This document shows, in pieces, positions 24,677 through 36,313 of a DNA stretch of 64,000 nt. The position numbers and the translations under genes were made by a program. The stretch is from Betaproteobacteria bacterium. Its GTDB lineage: Bacteria; Pseudomonadota; Gammaproteobacteria; Burkholderiales; Casimicrobiaceae. The DNA is taken from NCBI GenBank assembly GCA_013298765.1, contig JAAFJA010000012.1, forward strand, positions 62,001 through 126,000, in the 5' to 3' direction. Each line of letters starts with the position of its first letter. Positions within the stretch are counted from its first letter, which is position 1. Below the pieces are notes generated by a model that was given only the letters and a program-made list of their open reading frames with translations, was not told the origin of the DNA and searched no databases.

Positions 24677-25894
24677 ATGAGCTTCGATCTACACCGCTAC
24701 GAGGCAATCCTCCCTGAAATCGTCTCTGATTTCGTCTGCGCGGAGTTAAAGGCCCGCACACCGCAAAAGTATCTAGACCTCACGGCGCAGCGAGTTCTCG
24801 AAAGCGCCGATTGGCGTCGCGATTTTTCGCTCGACTCCCTTGATCGCATGTCACTGGCGAGCGCCTGTGCGGAATACTTCAACATCTACGACAGCGGGCG
24901 TGAGGACTCGCTCCTTGGGCAAGCCAATTGTCAGCGCTGGAGCGAGGTAATCGTTACTGCACAACAGGAGCAGACGCGCAACATTACGTTTCGTAGCTCT
25001 GGGAGCACGAGCGATGCGAAGCACTTTCGGCATCGCGCAGATTGGCTTGAAGCCGAGGCGCAACACTGGGCCGAGGCGATCCAAGCACGTTCGCGTAAGC
25101 GTATCGTTGCGCAGGTGCCGCTTCATCACATTTATGGTTATCTCTGGATCGCGCTCCTGGCTTGTCAAAGCGGTTTGGAATTTGTGCGCTTCCCCACGGA
25201 AACACTTCGAGCCCCCAAGTTCGAAGAGGGTGACTTGCTGATCACCACGCCGCATTTGCTTGAGGCACTGCTCGCGCGCGGAGGTCGACTGAACGCACCG
25301 GATCTGATCGCGGTGAGCTCCACGGGTCAATTTTCGAGCCATAGCCCGACCTCCGCATGCGATGCGCTCGGCATCGGTGAGATTTGGGAGATATACGGAA
25401 GTAGCGAAACCGGCGGCCTCGGTGTCAGGCGCACGCCAAGCCCACAGTACACATGGTTGCCCTATCTCCAAACGAGCGTAGATTCAGATGGAAATGTGGT
25501 CGCGATCTCCCGTGCGCTCGCGGGCGTAGAGGTGGCATTGCCGATCCCTGACCGACTGAGCGCCAAAGGCGAAAATCAATTTCAAGTAGGAACGCGCGCC
25601 GATAACGTGTTGAAAATACGCGGCCATCGTATCGACCTTGATGAGCTACAGAAAAAGCTGCGAAGTGCGCCGTTGATCTCGGATGCAAACGTTCGTCCGC
25701 TTGGCGACGGCGCGAACGTTGCAATCAAAGCGTTTCTCGTTGGAAAAGACTCGTTACTGCCGCCGGCGGAATTGATTTCGCAAACACGGCAGTGGCTCGC
25801 GCAACGCTTTCCGCATTCGGGCTACATCGAAGACTGGCGTGTTGGAGATGAGGTGCCGCGTAGCCCTATGGGAAAACTCGTCGACTGGAAATGA
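24677..25894 (+). CDS. pcl: p-coumarate-activating ligase (adenylate-forming) for PYP
   Basis: Encodes a 405-residue ANL-superfamily enzyme. The P-loop 'FRSSGSTSDAKHF' is at about 106-117, the A5-type motif 'EIYGSSETGGLGV' at 238-250, and the late motif 'KIRGHRIDLDEL' is followed by a C-terminal lysine in 'PRSPMGKL'. The length is short for a CoA ligase (usually above 500), as in PYP-linked ligases. Residues 1-85 contain a 'DSLDRMSL' helix like an acyl-carrier-protein segment. Next to two pyp genes, the likely job is activating p-coumarate for loading onto PYP. No tyrosine ammonia-lyase is in the window. An aryl-acid ligase for another pathway is the main alternative. Confidence 0.75.
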   Translation: MSFDLHRYEAILPEIVSDFVCAELKARTPQKYLDLTAQRVLESADWRRDFSLDSLDRMSLASACAEYFNIYDSGREDSLLGQANCQRWSEVIVTAQQEQTRNITFRSSGSTSDAKHFRHRADWLEAEAQHWAEAIQARSRKRIVAQVPLHHIYGYLWIALLACQSGLEFVRFPTETLRAPKFEEGDLLITTPHLLEALLARGGRLNAPDLIAVSSTGQFSSHSPTSACDALGIGEIWEIYGSSETGGLGVRRTPSPQYTWLPYLQTSVDSDGNVVAISRALAGVEVALPIPDRLSAKGENQFQVGTRADNVLKIRGHRIDLDELQKKLRSAPLISDANVRPLGDGANVAIKAFLVGKDSLLPPAELISQTRQWLAQRFPHSGYIEDWRVGDEVPRSPMGKLVDWK

Positions 25895-25958
25895 CGCACG
25901 TGCTGCGCGATCATACGTGCCGATGATCGCTACCGAGTTTGAGTAGCTTTTCAATAAC

Positions 25959-26043
25959 GGCCCGCGTTTAATGGGGCTAGCTTGCTTTATCGCATTTAGT
26001 CCAGAGAAAGCAGTTACTCCTTCTAGCGCCGATTAAATGGGCT
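25959..26043. repeat. paired AT-core palindrome element, copy 3
   Basis: GGCCCGCGTTTAATGGGGCT (25959-25978) and the inverted unit TAGCGCCGATTAAATGGGCT (26024-26043) lie 45 bases apart, between the convergent ligase and mutT genes. They share GCCC-TTTAAT-GGGGC half-sites with the elements at 7036-7120 and 54280-54363. They may also act as a bidirectional transcription stop. Confidence 0.6.
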
Positions 26044-26052
26044 CAGAATTGG

Positions 26053-26520
26053 CTAAGTTGCCGCCTTATAAGGAATCGCTGCCCGTGCTCGCACGTCACG
26101 AAGCACGGTGCTCGATTCGTTAAGTAGCGCGGGAAGCAGCGGCTGCAGCTGAATGTCTGTGGGGTCCTGCCAAGAAAACGCTTGGCCTTCGCGGCTTTGT
26201 GGCTCGCCCTGCCAGTCGCGCGTGGTCACAAAGCAAAGCTCAACATGCGCATGCGGGTAGCTGAAACGCTCCGTGGTGAGCGGGCTCACGTTCGCAATCT
26301 GAATACCAAGTTCCTCTTCAATTTCACGAATTGACGCGTCTTGCAAGGATTCATTCGCTTCAATTTTTCCACCAGGAAATTCCCAGTAGCCTGCGTAAGC
26401 TTTCCCCTCGGGCCGCTGCGCGAAGAGCACTTCGTAGCGATCATTCACGATGCGTTCAATGATCACGACCGCCACGCGGGTGAGCGGACGCGAATCGCTG
26501 GGATCAAAGCTCGCGTTCAT
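26053..26520 (-). CDS. mutT: NUDIX hydrolase, MutT-type 8-oxo-dGTP diphosphatase
   Basis: Encodes 155 residues. The Nudix box is complete: 'GKIEANESLQDAS' followed by 'REIEEELGI' (G-x5-E-x7-REUxEExGU). The preceding 'YAGYWEFPGG' is the usual MutT context. MutT removes 8-oxo-dGTP, preventing A-to-C transversions. The gene overlaps the DUF815 ATPase gene by 17 bases on the same strand. A MutT/DUF815 neighbourhood is common in betaproteobacteria. The precise substrate is inferred from the family. Confidence 0.85.
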   Translation of the reverse strand: MNASFDPSDSRPLTRVAVVIIERIVNDRYEVLFAQRPEGKAYAGYWEFPGGKIEANESLQDASIREIEEELGIQIANVSPLTTERFSYPHAHVELCFVTTRDWQGEPQSREGQAFSWQDPTDIQLQPLLPALLNESSTVLRDVRARAAIPYKAAT

Positions 26521-27388
26521 TTCGACCTACAAAGTCCTTTGCGTATTGGTAAGCAACACGCCCGGAGCGCGAGCCCCGTTGAAGCGCCCATTGCAGAGAG
26601 TCCCGATCAAGCGCCTCTTGCGCGGTCGCGTCGGGCGAAATCGCACCACCAAGCTGAATGATCCACGAGCGCACTGCAGCCAGATACTCTTCCTGCGAAA
26701 ACGGGTAGAACGAAATCCAAAGACCAAAGCGTTCTGATAGCGATACCTTCTCTTCGACGCTCTCGCCGAAATGCACTTCCTCACCAACGTATTTCGTCTC
26801 TTCGTTCTCGTGAAAATATTCAGGCAGCAGGTGCCGCCGATTTGATGTTGCATACAGCATCACGTTTGGCGTTGACGCTGCGATGGATCCGTCGAGAATG
26901 GCTTTGAGCGCTTTGTACGAGCCATCGCCCGCATCGAAGGACAAGTCGTCGCAGAAAATCAGGAAACGATAGGGTTCATTCGCGATTTGATCGACGATAT
27001 CGGGCAGATCATTGAGATGCCCCTTTTCAACTTCGATCAAGCGAAGACCACGCTCCGAATAGCGGGTGAGCATGGCCTTTACGAGCGAGCTTTTTCCCGT
27101 GCCGCGTGAGCCAGTTAAGAGCACGTTATTCGCCGGTTTCCCGTCGACAAATTGCTTCGTGTTGCGATCAATCATTTGATGTTGTTGCTCAACACCTATC
27201 AACCAATCAGCTTCCATACGATGCACGTGTTGCACGGCTTCGAGGTAACGCGAAGCGCTAGAGCTTCGCCAGCGAGCGGCGACGCACGTCGCAAAATCTG
27301 GTTTCGCGCGCGCGGGGGGAGCCATGCGCTCAAGCGCGGCCGCAATTCGCTTCAGTACGTCGCGCAGTTCCGATTCCGATGCATTCAT
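26504..27388 (-). CDS. DUF815-family ATPase (AAA-like)
   Basis: Encodes 294 residues. The Walker A motif is 'LLTGSRGTGKSSLVKA' (about residues 91-106), the Walker B motif is 'FLIFCDDLSF', and a sensor-1-like asparagine follows in 'VMLYATSNRRHLL'. 'SLSERFGLWISF' and 'YPFSQEEYL' are hallmark DUF815 segments. The role is unknown; these proteins are predicted cytoplasmic ATP-binding proteins. It overlaps mutT and lies 42 bases after argJ. Confidence 0.85.
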   Translation of the reverse strand: MNASESELRDVLKRIAAALERMAPPARAKPDFATCVAARWRSSSASRYLEAVQHVHRMEADWLIGVEQQHQMIDRNTKQFVDGKPANNVLLTGSRGTGKSSLVKAMLTRYSERGLRLIEVEKGHLNDLPDIVDQIANEPYRFLIFCDDLSFDAGDGSYKALKAILDGSIAASTPNVMLYATSNRRHLLPEYFHENEETKYVGEEVHFGESVEEKVSLSERFGLWISFYPFSQEEYLAAVRSWIIQLGGAISPDATAQEALDRDSLQWALQRGSRSGRVAYQYAKDFVGRNEREL

Positions 27389-27430
27389 AAGGCCGTCGTC
27401 ATTGAATAGACTTTTGTCCGCGCTTGCGTG

Positions 27431-28669
27431 TCAGCTTCGATAGTCTGCGTTGATTTTCACGTAGTCGTATGAGAAATCACATGTGTAGATGGTTTGCGCA
27501 GCCGTTCCGCGCCCGAGGTTGATCGCCACCGAGATGTCTGCTTCTTTCATTGCTGCAGCACCGAGCTCTTCTTTATACGAGCTAGCGCGGCCGCCTTTTT
27601 CTGCAACCAACACACCGCTCAAGTGCACTGTCACTTTCGCGGGATCTAAGTCAGCTGGCGCGCCGTAGCCAATCGCAGCGAGTATGCGGCCCAAGTTAGG
27701 GTCGCTCGCGAAAAACGCGGTCTTGATGAGAGGCGAATGGGCAACGGCGCGTGCAATCTTGTCGCATTCGGCGAAATCACGGCCACCCGTTACCTCAATC
27801 GTGATGAACTTCGTGGCACCTTCACCGTCGCGAACGATCGCTTGCGCAAGCGTGAGCGCCACCCGTTCAAGCGCGGCGACGAGCGTGCGGGCGTCGTCGC
27901 TATCAAGCGCACTAACGACCGAGTTACCCGCTTTGCCCGTCGCGGCAATGATGAACGAATCATTCGTTGACGTGTCGCCGTCGACCGTGACGCGATTGAA
28001 GCTCACATCTGCAACACGCTTGGCAATCGATCCCATGAGCGCGCCAGATACGGCTGCATCGGTGAACACATAGCCCAGCATGGTTGCCATGTTGGGTTGA
28101 ATCATGCCCGCACCTTTGGACATCCCTGTGATGCTCACAACCTTTCCACCCAACACGATTTGCTCACTCGCGAGCTTGTAAATTGTGTCCGTGGTCATGA
28201 TGGTCTGAGCCGCACGCGCCCAATCTGCGAGCTCACCCGACTTAAGCGAATTCGCAGCAGTGTTCACGCCAGCCGTGATGCGATCCATCGGCAAGTGCTC
28301 AAGAATCACACCCGTCGAAAACGGCAAAACCTCCGCGCCTTTGAGCGACAGCGCGCCTGCCACCGCATCGCAAGTCGCACGCGCATTAGCCAAGCCCAGC
28401 TCGCCCGTCGCGGCGTTCGCAATGCCGGTGTTGATCACGAGCGCACGCATCTCCGAGCTTCGAGCTAAGTGCTCGCGACACGCCTGGACGGGCGCCGCGG
28501 CGAAGCGGCTTTGCGTAAACACACCCCCCACTTGAGTGCCAGGCGCAAATTCAACCAGCAGCATGTCATAACGATTGGGCTTACGCACATGCGCTTGCAC
28601 CGCGCTCATGCGAACGCCCTGAATCACATGCGCGGCAGCGGCGGTGAGGGGATGGTAATTGACGGGCAT
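27431..28669 (-). CDS. argJ: arginine biosynthesis protein ArgJ (ornithine acetyltransferase)
   Basis: Encodes 412 residues. The autocleavage site is seen in 'SKGAGMIQPNMATMLGY', where the threonine in ATML becomes the nucleophile of the beta subunit. Other family marks are 'LVINTGIANAATG', 'FNRVTVDGDTSTNDS' and 'RDGEGATKFITI'. ArgJ transfers the acetyl group from N-acetylornithine to glutamate; many forms also make N-acetylglutamate from acetyl-CoA, which sequence alone does not settle. It lies downstream of secA behind an intrinsic terminator, so it probably has its own promoter. Confidence 0.94.
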   Translation of the reverse strand: MPVNYHPLTAAAAHVIQGVRMSAVQAHVRKPNRYDMLLVEFAPGTQVGGVFTQSRFAAAPVQACREHLARSSEMRALVINTGIANAATGELGLANARATCDAVAGALSLKGAEVLPFSTGVILEHLPMDRITAGVNTAANSLKSGELADWARAAQTIMTTDTIYKLASEQIVLGGKVVSITGMSKGAGMIQPNMATMLGYVFTDAAVSGALMGSIAKRVADVSFNRVTVDGDTSTNDSFIIAATGKAGNSVVSALDSDDARTLVAALERVALTLAQAIVRDGEGATKFITIEVTGGRDFAECDKIARAVAHSPLIKTAFFASDPNLGRILAAIGYGAPADLDPAKVTVHLSGVLVAEKGGRASSYKEELGAAAMKEADISVAINLGRGTAAQTIYTCDFSYDYVKINADYRS

Positions 28670-28698
28670 GATTCGAACTTTCTCGATTTCTATCTGCG

Positions 28699-28725
28699 AA
28701 AAAAAGGCTCCGTCTGGGAGCCTTT
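28699..28725 (-). terminator. intrinsic terminator of secA
   Basis: On the minus strand AAAGGCTCC pairs with GGAGCCTTT around a short loop, followed by a T-run (plus-strand A-run 28699-28705). It is 48 bases after the secA stop and before the argJ start. Confidence 0.8.
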
Positions 28726-28772
28726 CAATTGTGACACGCGTGCAAGGCGTGCGCTGGTATCACCCCAGCGGG

Positions 28773-31505
<2,733 letters not shown>

Positions 31506-31583
31506 GATGTGTGGTGAACCAGCGTGAGTCGCGTCAACTCGTTTTTGTTGTCGTTGCAGGGGCCGCGCTCAGACGCTTGCCAA

Positions 31584-31614
31584 GAAAAAAGAAACCGCGC
31601 CGAATGGCGCGGTT
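31584..31614 (-). terminator. intrinsic terminator after the M23 peptidase gene
   Basis: On the minus strand AACCGCGCC and GGCGCGGTT form a 9-base stem with a 4-base loop, followed by a T-rich run (plus-strand A-run 31584-31590). It is 49 bases after the peptidase stop. Confidence 0.8.
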
Positions 31615-31662
31615 CGTTGTGAACTCCCGAATTTTACGGCTTCAGGGGTATTTGCGGCTTCG

Positions 31663-32571
31663 CTAGTTAACAGAGAGAAAGCGCGCGGGGTTTTGAGGCG
31701 CGCCATTGAGGCGCACTTCGAAATGGAGGTGGGGGCCCGTAGAGCGTCCGGTTGAGCCCACTTTGGCAATTCGCTGCCCGCGCACGACAAGATCGCCTTC
31801 TTTGACGAGAAGTTCTGAGGCGTGGGCGTAGCGTGTGACCAAGCCGTTGCCGTGGTCCACATCAACCGTCTTTCCATACGCGGCGTGAGTTTCTGCATAA
31901 ATAACCTTGCCGCTGGCGGCAGCGTTAATCGGGGTGCCCGTCTCAGCGGCAAAATCAACCCCTTCGTGGAAGGATTGATGCCCCGTAAACGGGTCAATTC
32001 TGTATCCGAAGTTCGAGGTGTAATTGATGTTTTCAACCGGAGGTAGCGTGGGAAGAAACTTCCGCTGCGCGCTACCTTCAACCAAAAGCGCCTCAAGCAC
32101 GGTCATTTGGTCGGCTTTCACGTCGATAGTGCGCTGCAATTCGCCAAGCTGCTTGGCGAATTGATCCATCGACAGCGGCGTTGAAGGCGTGGCCGAGCCG
32201 CCACGTCCCGGCGGGGATGCGCTAGGCAGCTCCTGTGGCTTTAGACCAGCGACCTTTGCGAGCCGATCGCCCAGTCCATCCAAACGCAGCATGTGCGCTT
32301 GCATTTCACCGAGCTTTACGGCGAGCGAGTTGATGTGATCCTGGATTTGCTGCCGTTGCTCGCGCGCCTTTTCGTGTTGATCGGCAAGCAGAATGCTGCG
32401 GATCAAGGGATGATCGGAGGTCGCCGCGTACTTCAGGCTCAGGTAGTTGGCTAGAGTCGCAGTGAGCGCGAGCGCGACGAGCAACACAAACGCCGCGCCC
32501 ACCAAATGGGGCCAGCCGACGTTCAAATTCTTTCGCGTTCGGTAATCGCTCGAGACGAGGATAATTTGCAT
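31663..32571 (-). CDS. M23-family metallopeptidase (murein endopeptidase or LytM factor)
   Basis: Encodes 302 residues. An N-terminal membrane anchor (about 20-43) is followed by a coiled-coil stretch (about 60-150) and the M23 (LytM) domain. The zinc ligands are present: 'SFHEGVDFAAETGTPI' (H-x3-D) and 'STGPHLHFEV' (HxH). It should be active on peptidoglycan cross-links in the periplasm, unlike degenerate EnvC/NlpD activators. Start 32571 (MQIILVSS) is chosen over an in-frame TTG at 32586. The start codon directly abuts the start of the divergent DciA-like gene. Confidence 0.88.
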   Translation of the reverse strand: MQIILVSSDYRTRKNLNVGWPHLVGAAFVLLVALALTATLANYLSLKYAATSDHPLIRSILLADQHEKAREQRQQIQDHINSLAVKLGEMQAHMLRLDGLGDRLAKVAGLKPQELPSASPPGRGGSATPSTPLSMDQFAKQLGELQRTIDVKADQMTVLEALLVEGSAQRKFLPTLPPVENINYTSNFGYRIDPFTGHQSFHEGVDFAAETGTPINAAASGKVIYAETHAAYGKTVDVDHGNGLVTRYAHASELLVKEGDLVVRGQRIAKVGSTGRSTGPHLHFEVRLNGAPQNPARFLSVN

Positions 32572-33027
32572 GTGAAGAAATCCCAAACTCCGTATCCGAA
32601 GCCAGAGGGCCTGGCCGGATACCTAGAGCGAATGCCGCAGCTGCGATCCGGTTTGAACCAGGTTCGAGCGAGTCGGCAGTCGACTCAATTGTTGCTTCAG
32701 TGCATGCCCGCCGATGTCCTCAAGGGCGTGCACACTGTTCGATTGATCGGCTCCACGGTGTTCATCTCTGTGACATCGCATGAGGCCGCCGCTTGGGTGC
32801 GCTTGCGCCGCGTTGAAATCGAGCGGGCAATCGCGGATAAGGGCTTGAAATTTAACGAAATTTCGGTGACAGTGCAATCTAGCGTTCGCCCTGAGCCGAC
32901 GCCACGGCCAGCCCCCTCCGTAGGGGCTACAGAAAGCATTAGCGATAAAGCCACGTACATCGAAAGTGAGCGCATGCAAACCAGCTTGGCGCGACTTGCC
33001 GAAACCCTCAGAAACAACGCCCGCTAG
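32572..33027 (+). CDS. DUF721/DciA-like protein
   Basis: Encodes about 151 residues from the GTG at 32572; a TTG at 32566 and an ATG at 32506 are alternatives. The KH-like DciA (DUF721) core is seen in 'VLKGVHTVRLIGSTVFISVT' and 'EAAAWVRLRRVEIERAI'. DciA proteins load or recruit the replicative helicase DnaB in bacteria lacking DnaC. In Burkholderiales such a gene commonly sits next to lpxC/secA. It is the only plus-strand gene in the 26-51 kb block. The match is moderate because the family is weakly conserved. Confidence 0.65.
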   Translation: MKKSQTPYPKPEGLAGYLERMPQLRSGLNQVRASRQSTQLLLQCMPADVLKGVHTVRLIGSTVFISVTSHEAAAWVRLRRVEIERAIADKGLKFNEISVTVQSSVRPEPTPRPAPSVGATESISDKATYIESERMQTSLARLAETLRNNAR

Positions 33028-33051
33028 CCGGAATTTCCGGCGTGCCGCGAG

Positions 33052-33564
33052 CTACGATGAGCTGCGGCGAACCGCTTCGCGCACCGCCGTCACGAACTGC
33101 GTGGCTGAGTCTTCACCGAAGTCTGCCATCAGCTTTAGTTGGATATCCGAAATGCAAACACGAAGTGCAGCCGAATCAGTGCACTTATCAAGATCACTGA
33201 TAAACCGATCAGCCGCCCGTCCTAATTTGGATTTACAGCGAGTTTTTGCCGCGGAAATCGCAGCCGAGAGCTGCGCCTTGGAAAGCGTGCCACGCAGCGT
33301 CGTTACGGCCACCGTTAGCTGATCGTCGCCGTCGCCATCAGAGGCAATCTGCGCCACGGGCACTATGGTTTCAATCGCGCCGCACTGAAGCAACTCGTCC
33401 ACTAAAAGCGGAAGTTCATTCGGGCGGAAGAACGGAACGAGCGAATCGACTGAGCGTTTTCCGTCGATCATGATGAGTAAACGACGCAGCTCGGGCCGCA
33501 ACTTTAAGGTGTGGCGTTCGAGCTCTGCAATTCCGGCCAGTGTTTTTTTAAATATGGGCTGCAC
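33052..33564 (-). CDS. winged-helix-like protein, paralogue of the light-island gene
   Basis: Encodes 170 residues. 'LKLRPELRRLLIMIDGKRSV' followed by 'RPNELPLLVDELLQCGAI' has the same pattern as 'IPRPMRTLLLAVDGKTKVAT' plus 'LRVLFEGLENAGYI'-type sequence in the 21985-22701 protein. The C-terminal helical region (about 90-165) is also similar in layout. The role is unknown. It is downstream of lpxC on the same strand and convergent with the DciA-like gene. Confidence 0.6.
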   Translation of the reverse strand: MQPIFKKTLAGIAELERHTLKLRPELRRLLIMIDGKRSVDSLVPFFRPNELPLLVDELLQCGAIETIVPVAQIASDGDGDDQLTVAVTTLRGTLSKAQLSAAISAAKTRCKSKLGRAADRFISDLDKCTDSAALRVCISDIQLKLMADFGEDSATQFVTAVREAVRRSSS

Positions 33565-33641
33565 GCGGCAAGTGTTGCACGACTTTCAAAATCGTCCAAA
33601 CGGGTTTAATCGCGTGCTTAACTGCGTTCAACTTAACAGCG

Positions 33642-33671
33642 CGTTGGGCTTCAGCCAACTTAAGCCCAACG
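33642..33671 (-). terminator. hairpin overlapping the lpxC stop
   Basis: CGTTGGGCTT (33642-33651) pairs perfectly with AAGCCCAACG (33662-33671) around a 10-base loop. The lpxC stop codon lies in the stem. There is no T-tract, so it may be a weak terminator or an mRNA-stabilising element. Confidence 0.45.
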
Positions 33672-34547
33672 CCAGGAATCGGGCGAGGCCATCAGTGCGC
33701 GGCAGAGCTTGTTGTTTAGGTCGTGGCCCGATTTAAACGCGTGGTACTTCGCTTTCACGCGGTAGCCCAAGAGAAACAAATCACCCACCGCATCGAGCAC
33801 TTTGTGGCGCGCGAGCTCGTCGGCAAAACGCAAGCCTTCGCGATTCAACACCTTGTATTCATCGAGCACGACTGCGTTCTCCATACTGCCGCCTTGCGCG
33901 AGCCCAATGGCGCGCAGCATGTCGGCTTCAAAGGAGAATCCAAATGTTCGAGCCCGGCTGATGTGTTCAAGAAACGCATCGGGCGCGAGATCCATCGTCA
34001 CTCGGCAGTGCTCATCGGGGATAGCCGGGTGCGCGAAGTCGATGGTGAAATCCACTTGAAACTGCTGACTCGGCAAGAGTTCTGCGAATTTATCGCCCGA
34101 CTCAACGCGGATCGGCGCGATCACTTCGATGTACTTTCGCGCGCTCGCTTGGGCAACGAGGCCCGCCTCTTCAATTAGAAATACGAACGGCGCGGACGAA
34201 CCGTCCATGATCGGCACTTCAATATTGTCAATCTCAACCAGGGCGTTATCGAGTCCACATCCAACGCAGGCGGCCAAGAAATGCTCAACCGTCTGAACCT
34301 TCGCATCGTCGACAACTAGCGTGGTCGCCAGACGTGTTTCTTTCACCAATTCTGCTTTGGCGGGCACGTCTACTGGCGGGCTGAGATCGCTGCGGCGAAA
34401 CACGATGCCGTGATCAACGGGCGCGGGTTTCAGCGTGAGTTTTACCCGCAGGCCCGAATGGAGCGCAACGCCTGTGGTGCTGACGACATTCGCGACGGTA
34501 TGTTGCTGATCTTTAGTAGGGGCTAACACTGTCTCTTCTGATGGCAT
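33660..34547 (-). CDS. lpxC: UDP-3-O-acyl-N-acetylglucosamine deacetylase LpxC
   Basis: Encodes 295 residues. LpxC is a zinc enzyme that commits UDP-acyl-GlcNAc to lipid A synthesis. Seen motifs are 'STTGVALHSGLRVKLTL', the zinc ligand histidine in 'TVEHFLAACVGCGLDN', 'SRARTFGF', and the HxxxD pair in 'ELARHKVLDAVGDLFLLG'. The length is close to that of E. coli LpxC (305). The position after ftsZ is the typical proteobacterial one. Its presence confirms an LPS-containing outer membrane. Confidence 0.96.
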   Translation of the reverse strand: MPSEETVLAPTKDQQHTVANVVSTTGVALHSGLRVKLTLKPAPVDHGIVFRRSDLSPPVDVPAKAELVKETRLATTLVVDDAKVQTVEHFLAACVGCGLDNALVEIDNIEVPIMDGSSAPFVFLIEEAGLVAQASARKYIEVIAPIRVESGDKFAELLPSQQFQVDFTIDFAHPAIPDEHCRVTMDLAPDAFLEHISRARTFGFSFEADMLRAIGLAQGGSMENAVVLDEYKVLNREGLRFADELARHKVLDAVGDLFLLGYRVKAKYHAFKSGHDLNNKLCRALMASPDSWRWA

Positions 34548-35044
34548 AGATTACGAAATGAAGCTGCGCTTCGCTGGTTGAACTGAGACACAAAATTTCG
34601 AAACGATAACTCGCGGACCACAACACGAAGCTTTCCATCCATGGCGTGTCCCTGCATCACTTGACGCCTGATGTCAGCTGACACCTGCGGCCAACGCGAG
34701 ACAGTCTCTCGACATAGACCCGACTTTGTTTCGCGGCGGTGCATTATCGCGACTTCAAGATTTCATCCACTTGGCTTGTCAGTAAACCTCGACTGATGGA
34801 ACGTCATCGCCAAAGAAAAGGGACGCCTCGTCACGTCTTCGGCAAGCCACGGAGCGAATGCGGCAACCAGAAAACGATTCAAAAGCGTCCCGTAGACGGA
34901 TACAACAGATTTCTTAAAAGCTTTTACTTAATGGGGGTGAGCCCTTTATTTGATTAATGGCAACTTTCTTCAAAATCCAGCGCGTACCCCATAAGGATGC
35001 AAATCCTAGAGATTTTTTAAAGCGCTACTTACTCGATGTTTCAA
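34548..35044. other. intergenic region between ftsZ and lpxC
   Basis: About 500 bases without a credible gene; short open frames on both strands lack family-like sequence or ribosome-binding sites. A palindrome GCCCTTTATTTGATTAATGGC at 34941-34961 resembles a half-site of the AT-core elements found elsewhere in the window. The region should hold the lpxC promoter and the 3' end of the ftsZ transcript. Confidence 0.5.
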
Positions 35045-36238
35045 TCAGTCTGCTTGCTTTCGCAAAAACGTAGGAATCTCGAGTGATCGTGATCCTGGGC
35101 GAGCGGGCTGACGCGTAAACGTCGGTACGTCGTAGGAAACCTCAATGCCTTCGGTCGTTGCGATACCTGCTGTCGCGATGGGGTCGCCCGCAACAGGCAT
35201 GTTGTCAGTACCGGTGCGAAGTGGCGGTAGCTCGAACTTCGGCGTGGTGATCACCCCGCCCTGAACAGCCTGCATCTTGCGTTTCGCGCCGAGTCCAGTT
35301 GCAACCATCGTGACACGCATTTCATCACCCATGCTGTCATCGATCACATGCCCCCAGAGAACGGTTGCGTCGGGTGACACAAATTCTTGAACGGTATCGG
35401 TCACGTCATAGAGCTCGCCCAGTTCCACATCGCTGGAGGTGGTGATGTTGAGCAGCACGCCGCGCGCGCCTTGAAGATCCACATCTTCCAAGAGCGGGCT
35501 TTTGATTGCAGCCATAGCCGCCGCCTTGCCGCGATCTTCGCCAGATGCAACCGCGGTACCCATCATCGCCATGCCTAGCTCAGACATGATGGTGCGGACG
35601 TCAGCGAAGTCACGGTTAACTAAGCCACGCTTGTTGATGATTTCCGAAATACCAGCGACAGCGCCGTGCAATACATCGTTAGATGCGGCAAACGCTGCTG
35701 GCAAAGATACGTTGCGCCCTAGAACCTGAATCAGCTTTTCGTTCGGCACAACGATGAGCGAATCTACATGGCGCTGCAGCTCGTCGATACCCGCCTGAGC
35801 CACGCGTTCGCGCTTTTGCATCTCGAAGCGAAACGGCTTCGTGACAACCGCAACGACGAGAATTCCCATCTCTTTCGCTAGCTGCGCAACGATTGGCGCA
35901 GCACCGGTGCCAGTACCGCCGCCCATTCCCGCCGTGATGAACAACATGTCGGCACCGCGAATCGATTCCTGAATCGCCATCTTCGATTCCATCGCGGCAT
36001 CGCGCCCGACTTCGGGCTTAGCGCCTGCGCCTAAGCCCTGCGTGAGCTCGGTGCCCAGATGAATACGCGTACCCGAAGGATTGCGATCAAGCACTTGTGC
36101 ATCCGTATTGGCGGCGATGAATTCGACGCCCGCAACGCCTCGGTTAATCATGTGCTCCACAGCGTTGCCGCCACAGCCACCGACGCCGATCACTTTGATG
36201 ACGGCGCCATCCCTTTTCTCGTCAACGATTTCAAACAT
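35045..36238 (-). CDS. ftsZ: cell division protein FtsZ
   Basis: Encodes 397 residues. The tubulin signature loop is '[15 protein letters not shown]'; the T7-loop region '[11 protein letters not shown]'-type sequence appears as '[20 protein letters not shown]'. The C-terminal peptide '[13 protein letters not shown]' is the conserved tail that binds FtsA/ZipA. FtsZ forms the GTP-dependent division ring. It lies 75 bases after ftsA and ends the dcw cluster proper. Confidence 0.98.
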   Translation of the reverse strand: MFEIVDEKRDGAVIKVIGVGGCGGNAVEHMINRGVAGVEFIAANTDAQVLDRNPSGTRIHLGTELTQGLGAGAKPEVGRDAAMESKMAIQESIRGADMLFITAGMGGGTGTGAAPIVAQLAKEMGILVVAVVTKPFRFEMQKRERVAQAGIDELQRHVDSLIVVPNEKLIQVLGRNVSLPAAFAASNDVLHGAVAGISEIINKRGLVNRDFADVRTIMSELGMAMMGTAVASGEDRGKAAAMAAIKSPLLEDVDLQGARGVLLNITTSSDVELGELYDVTDTVQEFVSPDATVLWGHVIDDSMGDEMRVTMVATGLGAKRKMQAVQGGVITTPKFELPPLRTGTDNMPVAGDPIATAGIATTEGIEVSYDVPTFTRQPARPGSRSLEIPTFLRKQAD

Positions 36239-36313
36239 GTTTCGCTCCTATAAGACAGATCACATTGATCAGTAACAACACACACTTCTTCGATACCGAA
36301 GAACTCTAAATTT

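Noticed and set aside
34523-34957. Two short open frames between ftsZ and lpxC
   Set aside because: Low-complexity, unrecognisable translations without ribosome-binding sites; one overlaps the lpxC start antisense.
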